A stretch of DNA of 64,000 nt from Kumtagia sp963820075 (GTDB lineage Bacteria > Pseudomonadota > Alphaproteobacteria > Rhizobiales > Rhizobiaceae), in contig CAWFYS010000006.1 of NCBI GenBank assembly GCA_963820075.1, positions 124,001 to 188,000 on the forward strand, written 5' to 3'. A program made the translations under genes and the position numbers. A model generated the notes under the pieces. That model ran no database searches. It worked only from the letters and a program-made list of their open reading frames with translations, and was not told the DNA's origin. Positions 16,390 through 24,802 of this stretch are shown here, one piece after another. Within the stretch, counting starts at the first letter, position 1; each line of letters begins with the position of its first letter.

Positions 16390-17157
16390 CTATCCTTGCG
16401 ACGGCGTGAAGCGGGCGACCAGCACATGGCTGTCGCCGGCATAAATGAAGCGCACATGCGTTACCGGCTGGTCGGCGCTCCAGGTCTGCCGCTCCACGAC
16501 CAGGCATGGCGACCCGGCCGCGACGGCCAGCGCGGTAGCGATCGGAGCGTCCACCCCGCTTGCGCGGATGCGGTGCTCGGCGATACTCCAGGGAACGCGC
16601 TCGACCAGCCACGGCCCTGGAGCGACGCTTGCAAAGGTCTCGCGTTGCGCATCCGGCACTGCCGCCAGGCTGATCAGCCGATCCTCATGGCAGAACGGCT
16701 GCGCGCCGGCGAAATGGCGGCAGACAAGCACGACGACCATTGACGAGCCGGCCAGCCCGAGGCGAGCGCGGTCCCCGGCCGTGCAACGGCGGATCGTTCG
16801 GCTGACAAGCTCATACCGGTAAGGCAGGCCCAGCGCCTGCACCTCGGCCTTGATGTCGTGGATTTCGAGGATCGCGGCTTGCGATTTCGGCAGGCTCACG
16901 AAGCTGCCGGAGCGCCGCCGCCTTACGATCAGTCCGGCTTTGGCGAGCTGGGAAAGCGCCTTGTTCACCGTCATGCGCGAGCATGCATACTCGGTCGCAA
17001 GCTCGTGCTCAAAAGGGATGCGATAGCCGGGCGGCCAATCGCCCGAAACGATGCGGTCGGAGATGTCAGCCAGAATCCGCCGATGCAGCGACGACGGCTC
17101 CTGAGTGTCCGCTTCGTCGCCCAAGGCCGCAATCGTCATCCTGCGCAAGATCTCCAT
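16390..17157 (-). CDS. hutC: Histidine utilisation repressor, GntR/HutC family
   Basis: A 255-residue regulator. The N-terminal GntR winged helix (SLHRRILADISDRIVSGDWP, RIPFEHELATEYACSRMTVN, KALSQLAKAGLIVRRRRSGS) is followed by a UTRA effector domain (about residues 105-245). HutC repressors bind urocanate and leave the DNA. ATG 17157 overlaps the hutF stop codon by one base (TGATG), so it is the distal gene of a hutF-hutC operon. The open frame extends upstream inside hutF, but the overlap start fits the family N-terminus. The palindrome at 18622-18635 is the expected operator. Confidence 0.93.
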   Translation of the reverse strand: MEILRRMTIAALGDEADTQEPSSLHRRILADISDRIVSGDWPPGYRIPFEHELATEYACSRMTVNKALSQLAKAGLIVRRRRSGSFVSLPKSQAAILEIHDIKAEVQALGLPYRYELVSRTIRRCTAGDRARLGLAGSSMVVVLVCRHFAGAQPFCHEDRLISLAAVPDAQRETFASVAPGPWLVERVPWSIAEHRIRASGVDAPIATALAVAAGSPCLVVERQTWSADQPVTHVRFIYAGDSHVLVARFTPSQG

Positions 17158-18512
17158 CACGTCGCGGTCAGCGCGATCATGACCTTTCTGAACCGTTCCG
17201 CAATGGCTTCGCGGTAGATGTGGCGACCCTCCGCTACCAGCTTCCTGCCGCCGATCCACACCGAATCGACCAGTTTGCCATTGGCGAAAATCCAGGCATC
17301 AAGGATCGCGTCCCCGGTCTTTCCGGCCAGCGAGGGATGCGAGTTGTCGAGCGACACGAAGCCGGCGGCGCCGCCGGAAGTAATGCCGGCCGGCCGGCCC
17401 CCCAAGGCTTTGTTGCCGCCGGCGAGCGCCGCGTCGAACAGCGCGCGGCCGTTCGAGCCGCCCGCGGGCGCCAGGACATTGCGCTGGCGATGCAGCAGGC
17501 GTTGCGAATATTCGAGCTGCCGAAGCTCGTCCGGGATGCCGATCAGGACATTGGAATCGGAGCCGATGCCGATGCGGCCGCCATTCGCAAGGAATTGGCC
17601 GGCTGGAAACGTGCCGTCGCCCAGATTGGCTTCCGTGATCGGGCAAAGCCCGGCGACCGCCCCCGACTTCGCCATCGCGACAGTCTCGGCTTCCGTCATA
17701 TGGGTCGCGTGAATGAGGCACCACCTGTCATCGACGGTCGCATTGGCAAGCAGCCACTCGACCGGGCGCGCGCCCGACCAGGCGACACAGTCGTCCACTT
17801 CGCGCGTCTGCTCGGCGGCGTGGATATGAACCGGTCCGGACCCACCGAACTCCGTGACGGCCGCAAGCTCGACCGGCGTCACCGCCCGCAGGCTGTGCGG
17901 CGCGACGCCGACAACGCCATCCTGTAGCCCCGCCGCTGCTTCACGGCTTTTATCAAGAAGGCGGGCGAACGAACCTATATCATTGACGAATCGCCGCTGG
18001 CCATCGTTCGGCGCCAGTCCACCGAAGCCTGAATGAGCGTAGAACACCGGGAGCAGCGTCATTGCGATGCCGGTCTCGGCCGATGCGGCCGCGATGCGTT
18101 CGGCCATCTCGGCAATGTTCGCATAGTGCCGCCCGTCCATGTCGTGGTGCAAATAGTGGAATTCGCCGACGCGCCCAAAGCCCGCCTCCAGCATCTCGAC
18201 ATAGAGTTGCGCCGCTACCGCCTCGACCTGATCCGGCGTCATCGTCAGGGCAAAGCGGTACATGACCTCACGCCAGCTCCAGAAGCTGTCGTCGCCGGGC
18301 CCGCGCGTTTCGGCCAGACCCGCCATGCCGCGCTGGAAGGCGTGGCTATGCAAATTGGGCATCGCCGGAACGAGTATGGCGACCCGCTCCTCGCCAGGGG
18401 CGCGAGCGGCGTTCCGCTCGACGCGGGTGATTGTTCCTCCATCGGTCACGATGCGCAGGTTGGCTGCCCAGCCGTCGGGCAAAAGGGCTTGGTCGGCGAA
18501 TAACTGGGTCAT
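17157..18512 (-). CDS. hutF: Formimidoylglutamate deiminase
   Basis: A 451-residue amidohydrolase that converts N-formimino-L-glutamate to N-formyl-L-glutamate and ammonia. Metal ligands and active-site motifs are visible in order: MPNLHSHAFQRGMAG, EFHYLHHDMDGRHY, HIHAAEQTREVDDC, CLIHATHMTEAE and GIGSDSNVLIGIPDELR. Its presence with hutG shows the two-step deiminase/deformylase branch rather than direct HutG formiminase. It is divergent from hutI, sharing the HutC operator region. Confidence 0.95.
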   Translation of the reverse strand: MTQLFADQALLPDGWAANLRIVTDGGTITRVERNAARAPGEERVAILVPAMPNLHSHAFQRGMAGLAETRGPGDDSFWSWREVMYRFALTMTPDQVEAVAAQLYVEMLEAGFGRVGEFHYLHHDMDGRHYANIAEMAERIAAASAETGIAMTLLPVFYAHSGFGGLAPNDGQRRFVNDIGSFARLLDKSREAAAGLQDGVVGVAPHSLRAVTPVELAAVTEFGGSGPVHIHAAEQTREVDDCVAWSGARPVEWLLANATVDDRWCLIHATHMTEAETVAMAKSGAVAGLCPITEANLGDGTFPAGQFLANGGRIGIGSDSNVLIGIPDELRQLEYSQRLLHRQRNVLAPAGGSNGRALFDAALAGGNKALGGRPAGITSGGAAGFVSLDNSHPSLAGKTGDAILDAWIFANGKLVDSVWIGGRKLVAEGRHIYREAIAERFRKVMIALTAT

Positions 18513-18621
18513 TATCCGGCTCTCCGGTCAGGGAAGGTGGCAGTGTCGAATGCGGTCATCTCAGGCCTGTTCGATAAAAAGCGACATCTCGCGTCGCCGA
18601 ATGGCTTGCGTCGGCAGCAAT

Positions 18622-18635
18622 TATGTATATACATA
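18622..18635. promoter_or_regulatory. HutC operator palindrome
   Basis: The perfect 14-base palindrome tatgtatatacata lies between the divergent hutF and hutI starts. It contains the TGTATATACA core described for HutC repressors in proteobacteria. One site placed here can control both arms. Confidence 0.7.
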
Positions 18636-18663
18636 TTCACATCAAAAGAAAACGGAAAAGATG

Positions 18664-19899
18664 ATGGCACCGGACGGAAACGAAGCCGATGGGACGGTTC
18701 GCATCTGGCGCAACGCCAGGCTGGCGACGATGTCACCGTCGCTGCCTGGCATGGGTGTCGTCGAGAACGGCGCTGTTGTCACGCAGGGCAGCCGGATCGC
18801 CTTCGTCGGGCGGGATGCGGACCTGCCTGCAAGCACAGGCGCGTCGGCGGAGGTCGTTGACTGCGAAGGCCGTTGGATTACGCCCGGCCTGATCGACTGC
18901 CACACTCACCTTGTCCACGCCGGCAATCGCGCCAATGAATTCGAGATGCGGCTTGCCGGCGCGACCTATGAGGAGGTTGCGCGCGCCGGCGGCGGCATCG
19001 TTTCGTCCGTGCGGGCTCTGCGCGCCGCGAGCGAGGACGATCTCGTGGCCGAGACGCTGCCGCGCCTCGACGCGCTGATTGCGGAAGGTGTCACGACAGT
19101 CGAGGTGAAGTCCGGCTATGGGCTGGACCTCGTTAACGAAGTGAAATCGCTGCGGGCCGCGCGCCGGCTGGCCGAGGAGAGACCGGTTTCCGTCACAACC
19201 ACATTCCTTGGCGCCCACGCACTGCCGCCCGAAGCCGCTGGCGACAAGGATGCCTTCATAGATAGAGTTGCCACGGACATCCTGCCGGCCATTGCCGCCC
19301 AGGGACTGGCGGATGCGGTTGACGGGTTCTGCGAGGGCATCGCGTTTTCGCCGGAGCAGATTGAACGGATATTTCAGGCGGCCAGGGCCCACGGGCTGCC
19401 CGTAAAACTGCACGCCGACCAGCTTTCCAACCTGGGCGGAGCCGAACTCGCGGCTCGATATGGCGCGCTTTCGGCCGATCATCTCGAATATACCGATGAG
19501 GTCGGCGCCAGGGCCATGGCGAAGGCCGGGACGGTTGCCGTTATTTTGCCCGGTGCTTTCTATTTCATCCGCGAGACGCGCAAGCCGCCCGTCGATCTGT
19601 TCCGGCGACATGGCGTGGCGATGGCGGTCGCGACCGACTGCAACCCCGGCACTTCACCGCTGACGTCGCTGCTGTTGACGATGAACATGGCGGCGACCCT
19701 GTTCGGCATGACCGTGGACGAATGCCTGCTGGGCGTTACCCGACACGCCGCGGCGGCTCTCGGCCTGGCGGCGGAGACCGGCAGTCTGGAGGTCGGCAAA
19801 CGCGCCGACCTCGCGATCTGGAATATCGGTCGTCCGGCGGAACTGGTCTACCGTATGGGCTTCAACCCGCTCCACGCCCGTATCTGGCGCGGAAAGTAA
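18664..19899 (+). CDS. hutI: Imidazolonepropionase
   Basis: A 411-residue amidohydrolase opening 4-imidazolone-5-propionate to N-formimino-glutamate. It shows the metal motif TPGLIDCHTHLVHAGNRANE, VEVKSGYGLD, GAHALPPEA, LHADQLSNLGGAELAA and the ATDCNPGTSP segment. Two adjacent ATG codons (18661 and 18664) follow a purine-rich cggaaaag; 18664 has the better spacing and either is possible. The open frame continues far upstream but would run across the operator and into hutF antisense. First gene of hutIHGUD. Confidence 0.94.
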   Translation: MAPDGNEADGTVRIWRNARLATMSPSLPGMGVVENGAVVTQGSRIAFVGRDADLPASTGASAEVVDCEGRWITPGLIDCHTHLVHAGNRANEFEMRLAGATYEEVARAGGGIVSSVRALRAASEDDLVAETLPRLDALIAEGVTTVEVKSGYGLDLVNEVKSLRAARRLAEERPVSVTTTFLGAHALPPEAAGDKDAFIDRVATDILPAIAAQGLADAVDGFCEGIAFSPEQIERIFQAARAHGLPVKLHADQLSNLGGAELAARYGALSADHLEYTDEVGARAMAKAGTVAVILPGAFYFIRETRKPPVDLFRRHGVAMAVATDCNPGTSPLTSLLLTMNMAATLFGMTVDECLLGVTRHAAAALGLAAETGSLEVGKRADLAIWNIGRPAELVYRMGFNPLHARIWRGK

Positions 19900-19940
19900 G
19901 GCAATCTCCGGCCGTGCCGGCATAAAAAGAGAGTTTCAAG

Positions 19941-21476
19941 ATGACGCTTGTACTTCAACCCGGATCGGTACGTCTTTCGACACTTGAGCGGATCTACTGG
20001 GACGGCGAGGCGGTACGGCTCGATCCGGCCTTCCACCCTGGCATCGCCAGGGCGGCGGCGCGCATCGCCGAAATCGCCGCCGGCGACCAACCGGTCTATG
20101 GGGTCAATACCGGTTTCGGCAAACTCGCCTCGATCAAGATCGCCTCGTCCGATGTGGCGACCTTGCAGCGCAACCTGATCCTCTCGCATTGCTGCGGGGT
20201 CGGCGAGCCGCTTGCCGACAACATCGTTCGGCTGGTGATGGCCTTGAAGCTCCTGTCGCTCGGGCGCGGCGCTTCCGGCGTCCGGCCGGCGATCGTTTCG
20301 CTGATCGAGGCGATGCTGGAAAAGCACGTTACCCCGGTTATTCCGGAGAAGGGCTCGGTCGGCGCTTCCGGCGATCTTGCGCCGCTTGCGCATATGACGG
20401 CGGTGATGATCGGCGAGGGCGAAGCCTTCTTCCAGGGCGAGCGCCTGGCGGGCGCGGCGGCTCTCGCCGCAGCCGGGCTGAAGCCGGTCGTGCTGGCGGC
20501 CAAGGAAGGCCTGGCGCTGATCAACGGTACGCAGGTGTCGACGGCGCTGGCGCTGGCCGGCCTGTTCCGGGCGCATCGGGCAGCGCAGGCCGCGCTCATC
20601 ACCGGGGCGCTGTCGACCGACGCGGCCATGGGCTCGTCCGCCCCGTTTCATCCGGACATTCACGCGCTGCGCGGCCACAAGGGCCAGATCGACGCGGCGG
20701 CGGCCCTGCGCGCGCTTCTCGCCGGTTCGGTGATCCGCGAAAGCCACATGAAGGGCGACGAGCGCGTACAGGACCCTTATTGCATTCGCTGCCAGCCGCA
20801 GGTCGATGGCGCCTGCCTCGACCTCATGCGTTCGGTTGCCCGCACGCTCGAAATCGAGGCGAACGCTGTCACCGACAATCCGCTCGTACTCTCCGACAAC
20901 ACCGTGGTGTCCGGTGGGAATTTCCATGCCGAGCCGGTGGCCTTCGCCGCCGACCAGATCGCGCTCGCGGTCTCCGAGATCGGCGCGATAGCGCAGCGGC
21001 GCATTGCCCTGCTCGTCGATCCGGCGCTCTCCTATGGGCTGCCCGCCTTCCTGGCGAAGAATCCGGGCCTCAACTCCGGCCTGATGATAGCCGAGGTCAC
21101 GTCCGCCGCGCTGATGTCGGAGAACAAGCAGATGACCCATCCGGCCTCGGTCGACTCCACGCCGACTTCCGCCAATCAGGAAGACCATGTGTCGATGGCC
21201 TGCCACGGCGCCCGCCGCCTTCTGCAGATGACCGACAATCTCTTTGCCATCATCGGCATCGAGGCGCTGACGGCGGCCCAGGGCGTCGGTCTGCGCGCGC
21301 CGCTCGTCACCAGCCCCGAGCTTGTCAAGGCGATCGCCGCGGTCCGCGCCGTCGTGGCCGACCTCGAGGAAGACCGCTACATGGCGACCGATCTGAAGGC
21401 CGCGACCGACCTCGTCGCCTCCGGCCGGCTTGGCGCCGCCGTTTCGGCCGGCATTCTGCCGACACTGGAGGCTTGA
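19941..21476 (+). CDS. hutH: Histidine ammonia-lyase
   Basis: A 511-residue enzyme converting L-histidine to trans-urocanate and ammonia, first step of the pathway. The MIO prosthetic-group triad Ala142-Ser143-Gly144 sits in GSVGASGDLAPLAHM, with the early YGVNTGFGKLAS motif and the later NPGLNSGLMIAEVTSAAL and TSANQEDHVSM segments all intact. It begins 41 bp after hutI and its stop codon directly abuts the hutG start. Confidence 0.96.
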   Translation: MTLVLQPGSVRLSTLERIYWDGEAVRLDPAFHPGIARAAARIAEIAAGDQPVYGVNTGFGKLASIKIASSDVATLQRNLILSHCCGVGEPLADNIVRLVMALKLLSLGRGASGVRPAIVSLIEAMLEKHVTPVIPEKGSVGASGDLAPLAHMTAVMIGEGEAFFQGERLAGAAALAAAGLKPVVLAAKEGLALINGTQVSTALALAGLFRAHRAAQAALITGALSTDAAMGSSAPFHPDIHALRGHKGQIDAAAALRALLAGSVIRESHMKGDERVQDPYCIRCQPQVDGACLDLMRSVARTLEIEANAVTDNPLVLSDNTVVSGGNFHAEPVAFAADQIALAVSEIGAIAQRRIALLVDPALSYGLPAFLAKNPGLNSGLMIAEVTSAALMSENKQMTHPASVDSTPTSANQEDHVSMACHGARRLLQMTDNLFAIIGIEALTAAQGVGLRAPLVTSPELVKAIAAVRAVVADLEEDRYMATDLKAATDLVASGRLGAAVSAGILPTLEA

Positions 21477-22319
21477 ATGAGCGTGTTTGAAGTTCGGCGG
21501 GGAACCTCGCCGATTGTTCTCGGCTTCCCGCATACAGGCACCGACGTGCCTGCCGACATCTGGGACCGGCTGAACGACAACGGCCGCATATTGGCGGATA
21601 CGGACTGGCACATCCACCGCCTCTATGACGGGCTGATCGACGGCGCGACCACCGTTCGCGCCACTTTCCACCGCTATGTCATCGACGCCAACCGCGACCC
21701 GGCGGGCGTCAGCCTCTATCCCGGCCAGAATACAACAGGCCTTATACCTGAAACCGACTTCGACGGCTTGGCGATCTGGAAGGAGGGCAGGGCACCGACC
21801 GAGGCCGACATTGCGGCCCGGCTTGCCGCGTTCCATGCGCCGTACCATGCCGCGCTCAGGGCGGAGGTCGAGCGGGTGAGGGCCATTCATGGCGTCGCCG
21901 TTCTCTATGACTGTCATTCGATCCGCTCGCATATCCCCTTTCTGTTCGACGGCAAGCTGCCGGACTTCAATGTGGGAACCGATCTCGGCCGAACCTGCTC
22001 AGCCGAAATCGAAACGGCGGCGATGGCCGGCGTTGCTGCCGCAAGCGGCTATGACGGCATCCTGAATGGGCGCTTCAAGGGCGGCTGGACGACACGCCAC
22101 TACGGCCGGCCGGAGCAAAAAATCCATGCCATCCAGATGGAACTCGCCCAGTCGACGCATCTGACAACCGAGGCGCCGCCCTTCGCCTATGACGAGGCGA
22201 AGGCGGACCGGCTTCGCCGCCACCTGACAGACATTCTCAAACGAATCGAAACCGTCGCGCTGACACTCGCACCTGTAGACAGAGGACACCATGACCAATT
22301 CGCGTCACAACACTCGTGA
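21477..22319 (+). CDS. hutG: N-formylglutamate deformylase
   Basis: A 280-residue N-formylglutamate amidohydrolase giving glutamate and formate, last step of the HutF branch. The family motifs are LGFPHTGTDVP, DTDWHIHRLYDG, VIDANRDPAGVSLYPGQNTT, LYDCHSIRSHIP and NGRFKGGWTTRHYG with likely metal-binding His/Asp. ATG 21477 directly follows the hutH stop. The 3' end overlaps hutU by 29 bp. Confidence 0.94.
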   Translation: MSVFEVRRGTSPIVLGFPHTGTDVPADIWDRLNDNGRILADTDWHIHRLYDGLIDGATTVRATFHRYVIDANRDPAGVSLYPGQNTTGLIPETDFDGLAIWKEGRAPTEADIAARLAAFHAPYHAALRAEVERVRAIHGVAVLYDCHSIRSHIPFLFDGKLPDFNVGTDLGRTCSAEIETAAMAGVAAASGYDGILNGRFKGGWTTRHYGRPEQKIHAIQMELAQSTHLTTEAPPFAYDEAKADRLRRHLTDILKRIETVALTLAPVDRGHHDQFASQHS

Positions 22320-23961
22320 AGTTCGCGCCGCTCGTGGCACCGAACTCACGGCCAAATCCTGGCTGACCGAAGCGCCGCTTCGCATGCTGATGAACAACCT
22401 CGACCCGGATGTCGCCGAGAACCCGCATGAACTCGTCGTCTATGGCGGCATCGGCCGTGCGGCCCGCGACTGGAACAGTTTCGACCGCATTGTCGATGCG
22501 TTGCGCGGCCTGGACGAAGACGAGACTTTGCTGGTCCAGTCCGGCAAGCCGGTCGGCGTTTTTCGCACCCACAAGGACGCGCCGCGCGTTTTGATCGCGA
22601 ACTCCAACCTGGTGCCGCATTGGGCGACCTGGGAGCATTTCAACGAACTCGACAAGAAGGGGCTGGCCATGTACGGCCAGATGACCGCCGGTTCATGGAT
22701 CTATATCGGCTCGCAGGGCATCGTTCAGGGCACCTACGAGACCTTTGTCGAGGCCGGCCGCCAGCACTACGGCGGCGATCTCGCCGGCCGCTGGATCCTG
22801 ACGGCGGGTGTGGGCGGCATGGGCGGCGCGCAGCCGCTCGCCGCGACGCTTGCCGGCGCCGTGTCGCTCAACATCGACTGCCAGCAGTCGAGCCTCGATT
22901 TTCGGTTGCGCACCCGTTATCTGGACAAGCAGGCTAAGGATCTGGATGAGGCGCTGGCCATGGTTGCGGACCAATGCGCGCGCAAGCAGGCTGTCTCCAT
23001 CGGATTGTTCGGCAACGCCGCCGAAATCCTGCCCGAACTCGTTCGCCGCGGCGTGCGGCCGGACATGGTGACGGACCAGACCTCCGCGCATGACCCGCTC
23101 AACGGCTACCTGCCGATCGGCTGGACATGGGCGGAGTATCGCGAGCGCGCCCGCATCGAACCGGATGTCGTCGTGGCTGCCTCCAAGGCGTCGATGGCGG
23201 TGCATGTGCGCGCCATGCTTTCCTTTCACGAAAGGGGCATCCCCACCTTCGACTATGGCAACAACATCCGCCAGATGGCGAAGGAAGAAGGGGTCGAGAA
23301 CGCCTTCGATTTCCCCGGCTTCGTCCCGGCCTATATCCGCCCGCTGTTTTGCCGCGGCATCGGCCCGTTCCGCTGGGCGGCCCTCTCGGGCGATCCGGAG
23401 GACATCTACAAGACCGACGCCAAGGTCAAGGAACTCCTGCCGGACAACAAGCACCTGCATAATTGGCTGGACATGGCCCGCAAGCGGATTTCCTTCCAGG
23501 GCCTGCCGGCGCGCATCTGCTGGGTTGGCCTCGGCGATCGCCATCGTCTCGGCCTCGCCTTCAACGAAATGGTCAGGAACGGCGAGCTGAAGGCGCCGGT
23601 CGTCATTGGCCGTGACCATCTCGACTCCGGCTCGGTCGCCTCGCCGAACCGCGAAACCGAAGCCATGAAGGACGGCTCGGACGCCGTTTCCGACTGGCCG
23701 CTGCTGAACGCGCTGCTCAACACGGCGTCCGGCGCCACCTGGGTGTCGCTGCATCACGGCGGCGGCGTCGGCATGGGCTTCTCGCAGCATTCCGGCATGG
23801 TCATTTGCTGCGACGGTACGGAGGACGCCGCCCGCCGCGTAGGCCGCGTGCTCTGGAACGACCCGGCTACCGGCGTCATGCGTCATGCGGATGCCGGCTA
23901 CGACATCGCGCTCGAATGCGCGCGCGAGCATCAGTTGAACCTGCCGGGCATTCTGGGGTGA
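22291..23961 (+). CDS. hutU: Urocanate hydratase
   Basis: A 556-residue NAD-dependent urocanase forming 4-imidazolone-5-propionate. It shows VYGGIGRAARDWNSFD, MYGQMTAGSWIYIGSQGIVQ, TAGVGGMGGAQPLA (nucleotide site), IDCQQSSLDFRLRTRY, DQTSAHDPLNGYLP and the conserved glycine-rich HHGGGVGMGFSQHSGMV near the C-terminus. The start lies inside hutG after agagga. It is followed by hutD with a GTGA overlap. Length is normal for the family. Confidence 0.96.
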   Translation: MTNSRHNTREVRAARGTELTAKSWLTEAPLRMLMNNLDPDVAENPHELVVYGGIGRAARDWNSFDRIVDALRGLDEDETLLVQSGKPVGVFRTHKDAPRVLIANSNLVPHWATWEHFNELDKKGLAMYGQMTAGSWIYIGSQGIVQGTYETFVEAGRQHYGGDLAGRWILTAGVGGMGGAQPLAATLAGAVSLNIDCQQSSLDFRLRTRYLDKQAKDLDEALAMVADQCARKQAVSIGLFGNAAEILPELVRRGVRPDMVTDQTSAHDPLNGYLPIGWTWAEYRERARIEPDVVVAASKASMAVHVRAMLSFHERGIPTFDYGNNIRQMAKEEGVENAFDFPGFVPAYIRPLFCRGIGPFRWAALSGDPEDIYKTDAKVKELLPDNKHLHNWLDMARKRISFQGLPARICWVGLGDRHRLGLAFNEMVRNGELKAPVVIGRDHLDSGSVASPNRETEAMKDGSDAVSDWPLLNALLNTASGATWVSLHHGGGVGMGFSQHSGMVICCDGTEDAARRVGRVLWNDPATGVMRHADAGYDIALECAREHQLNLPGILG

Positions 23962-24539
23962 GCGGTTTCGCAATCATCCGCGCCGGCCAACATCGTGTGA
24001 TGCGCTGGAAGAACGGCGGCGGCGAGACAGCGGAGATCGCCGTGTCGCCACCCGGCGCGGCGCTCGACGCCTTCGACTGGCGGTTGTCGATGGCCCGGGT
24101 CGAGACGGATGGGCCGTTCTCGGCCTTTCCCGGCATCGACCGCACGCTGGTGATCCTCGAAGGAGAGGGGATCCGCCTCGCCGTGGGCGACGGAACGCCG
24201 GTCACGTTGACGAAGGATTGCGAACCGCACGCATTTCCCGCTGACACGCCGGCCGTCGCCGATCTGGTTGGCGGGCCTGTCGCAGACCTCAATTTCATGT
24301 CGCGGCGCGGCCGCATCCGGCATTCCATGGCGCGTCTCAAACTCGCCGGTCCGGTCGACATTGCGCGAGTGGGCGACATGGTGATTTTCTGCGCCGAAGG
24401 TTCTGTCATCCTGGAAACCGGGGACGGATCGGCGGACCTCGCCAAACACGATACGGCCGTGTGGAGGCAGGGTTCGAAAGCCATCCTTGGTCCGCAACCC
24501 AGAGCCTTGATTTACCTTGTGAAGATAGACCGCGGCTAA
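23958..24539 (+). CDS. hutD: HutD family protein
   Basis: A 193-residue cupin-like protein starting with GTG 23958 (overlapping the hutU stop as GTGA) and reading VSGFAIIRAGQHRVMRWKNG. The HutD signature MRWKNGGGETAEI is near the N-terminus and DWRLSMARVETDGPFSAFPG follows. HutD of Pseudomonas is thought to set an upper limit on hut expression by binding a pathway intermediate such as formylglutamate. The longer frame reaching back into hutU is not used. Last gene of the plus-strand hut operon. Confidence 0.88.
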   Translation: MSGFAIIRAGQHRVMRWKNGGGETAEIAVSPPGAALDAFDWRLSMARVETDGPFSAFPGIDRTLVILEGEGIRLAVGDGTPVTLTKDCEPHAFPADTPAVADLVGGPVADLNFMSRRGRIRHSMARLKLAGPVDIARVGDMVIFCAEGSVILETGDGSADLAKHDTAVWRQGSKAILGPQPRALIYLVKIDRG

Positions 24540-24749
24540 GTCCGCGCCGCGACATCCCGCTGCATTGCGGCTTCACCACGAAAAAGCCAAAATCTCTGCG
24601 CTTTGCATCCTTGACTGGACCGGATCGTAAGCCTTTGGCATTGTCGCGACGATCGAGTTTCGAAAGTCATTTCTCTTGCGGGCAGAGATAGAGGTCGGCT
24701 GGTGTTGTGGTGCAACCTATCCAATCTGAATCGGTTTAGCGCTCGTTAG

Positions 24750-24776
24750 AAGCCACGGCGTCCGCCGCGGCTTTTC
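24750..24776 (+). terminator. Intrinsic-terminator-like hairpin between hutD and ndvB
   Basis: The stem aagcc-a-cggcg / cgccg-c-ggctt (24750-24772) with a 2-nt loop and one internal mismatch is followed by a tttt run. It lies 210 bp after hutD and directly before the ndvB start, so it could end the hut transcript, attenuate ndvB or terminate an unannotated small RNA. Confidence 0.5.
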
Positions 24777-24802
24777 TCTGTGTGAGTGGAACCCGTCATT
24801 TA

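Noticed and set aside
19848..21932. 694-residue minus-strand open frame across hutH and hutG
   Set aside because: It is the complement of two clearly conserved enzyme genes and its product has no recognisable domain.
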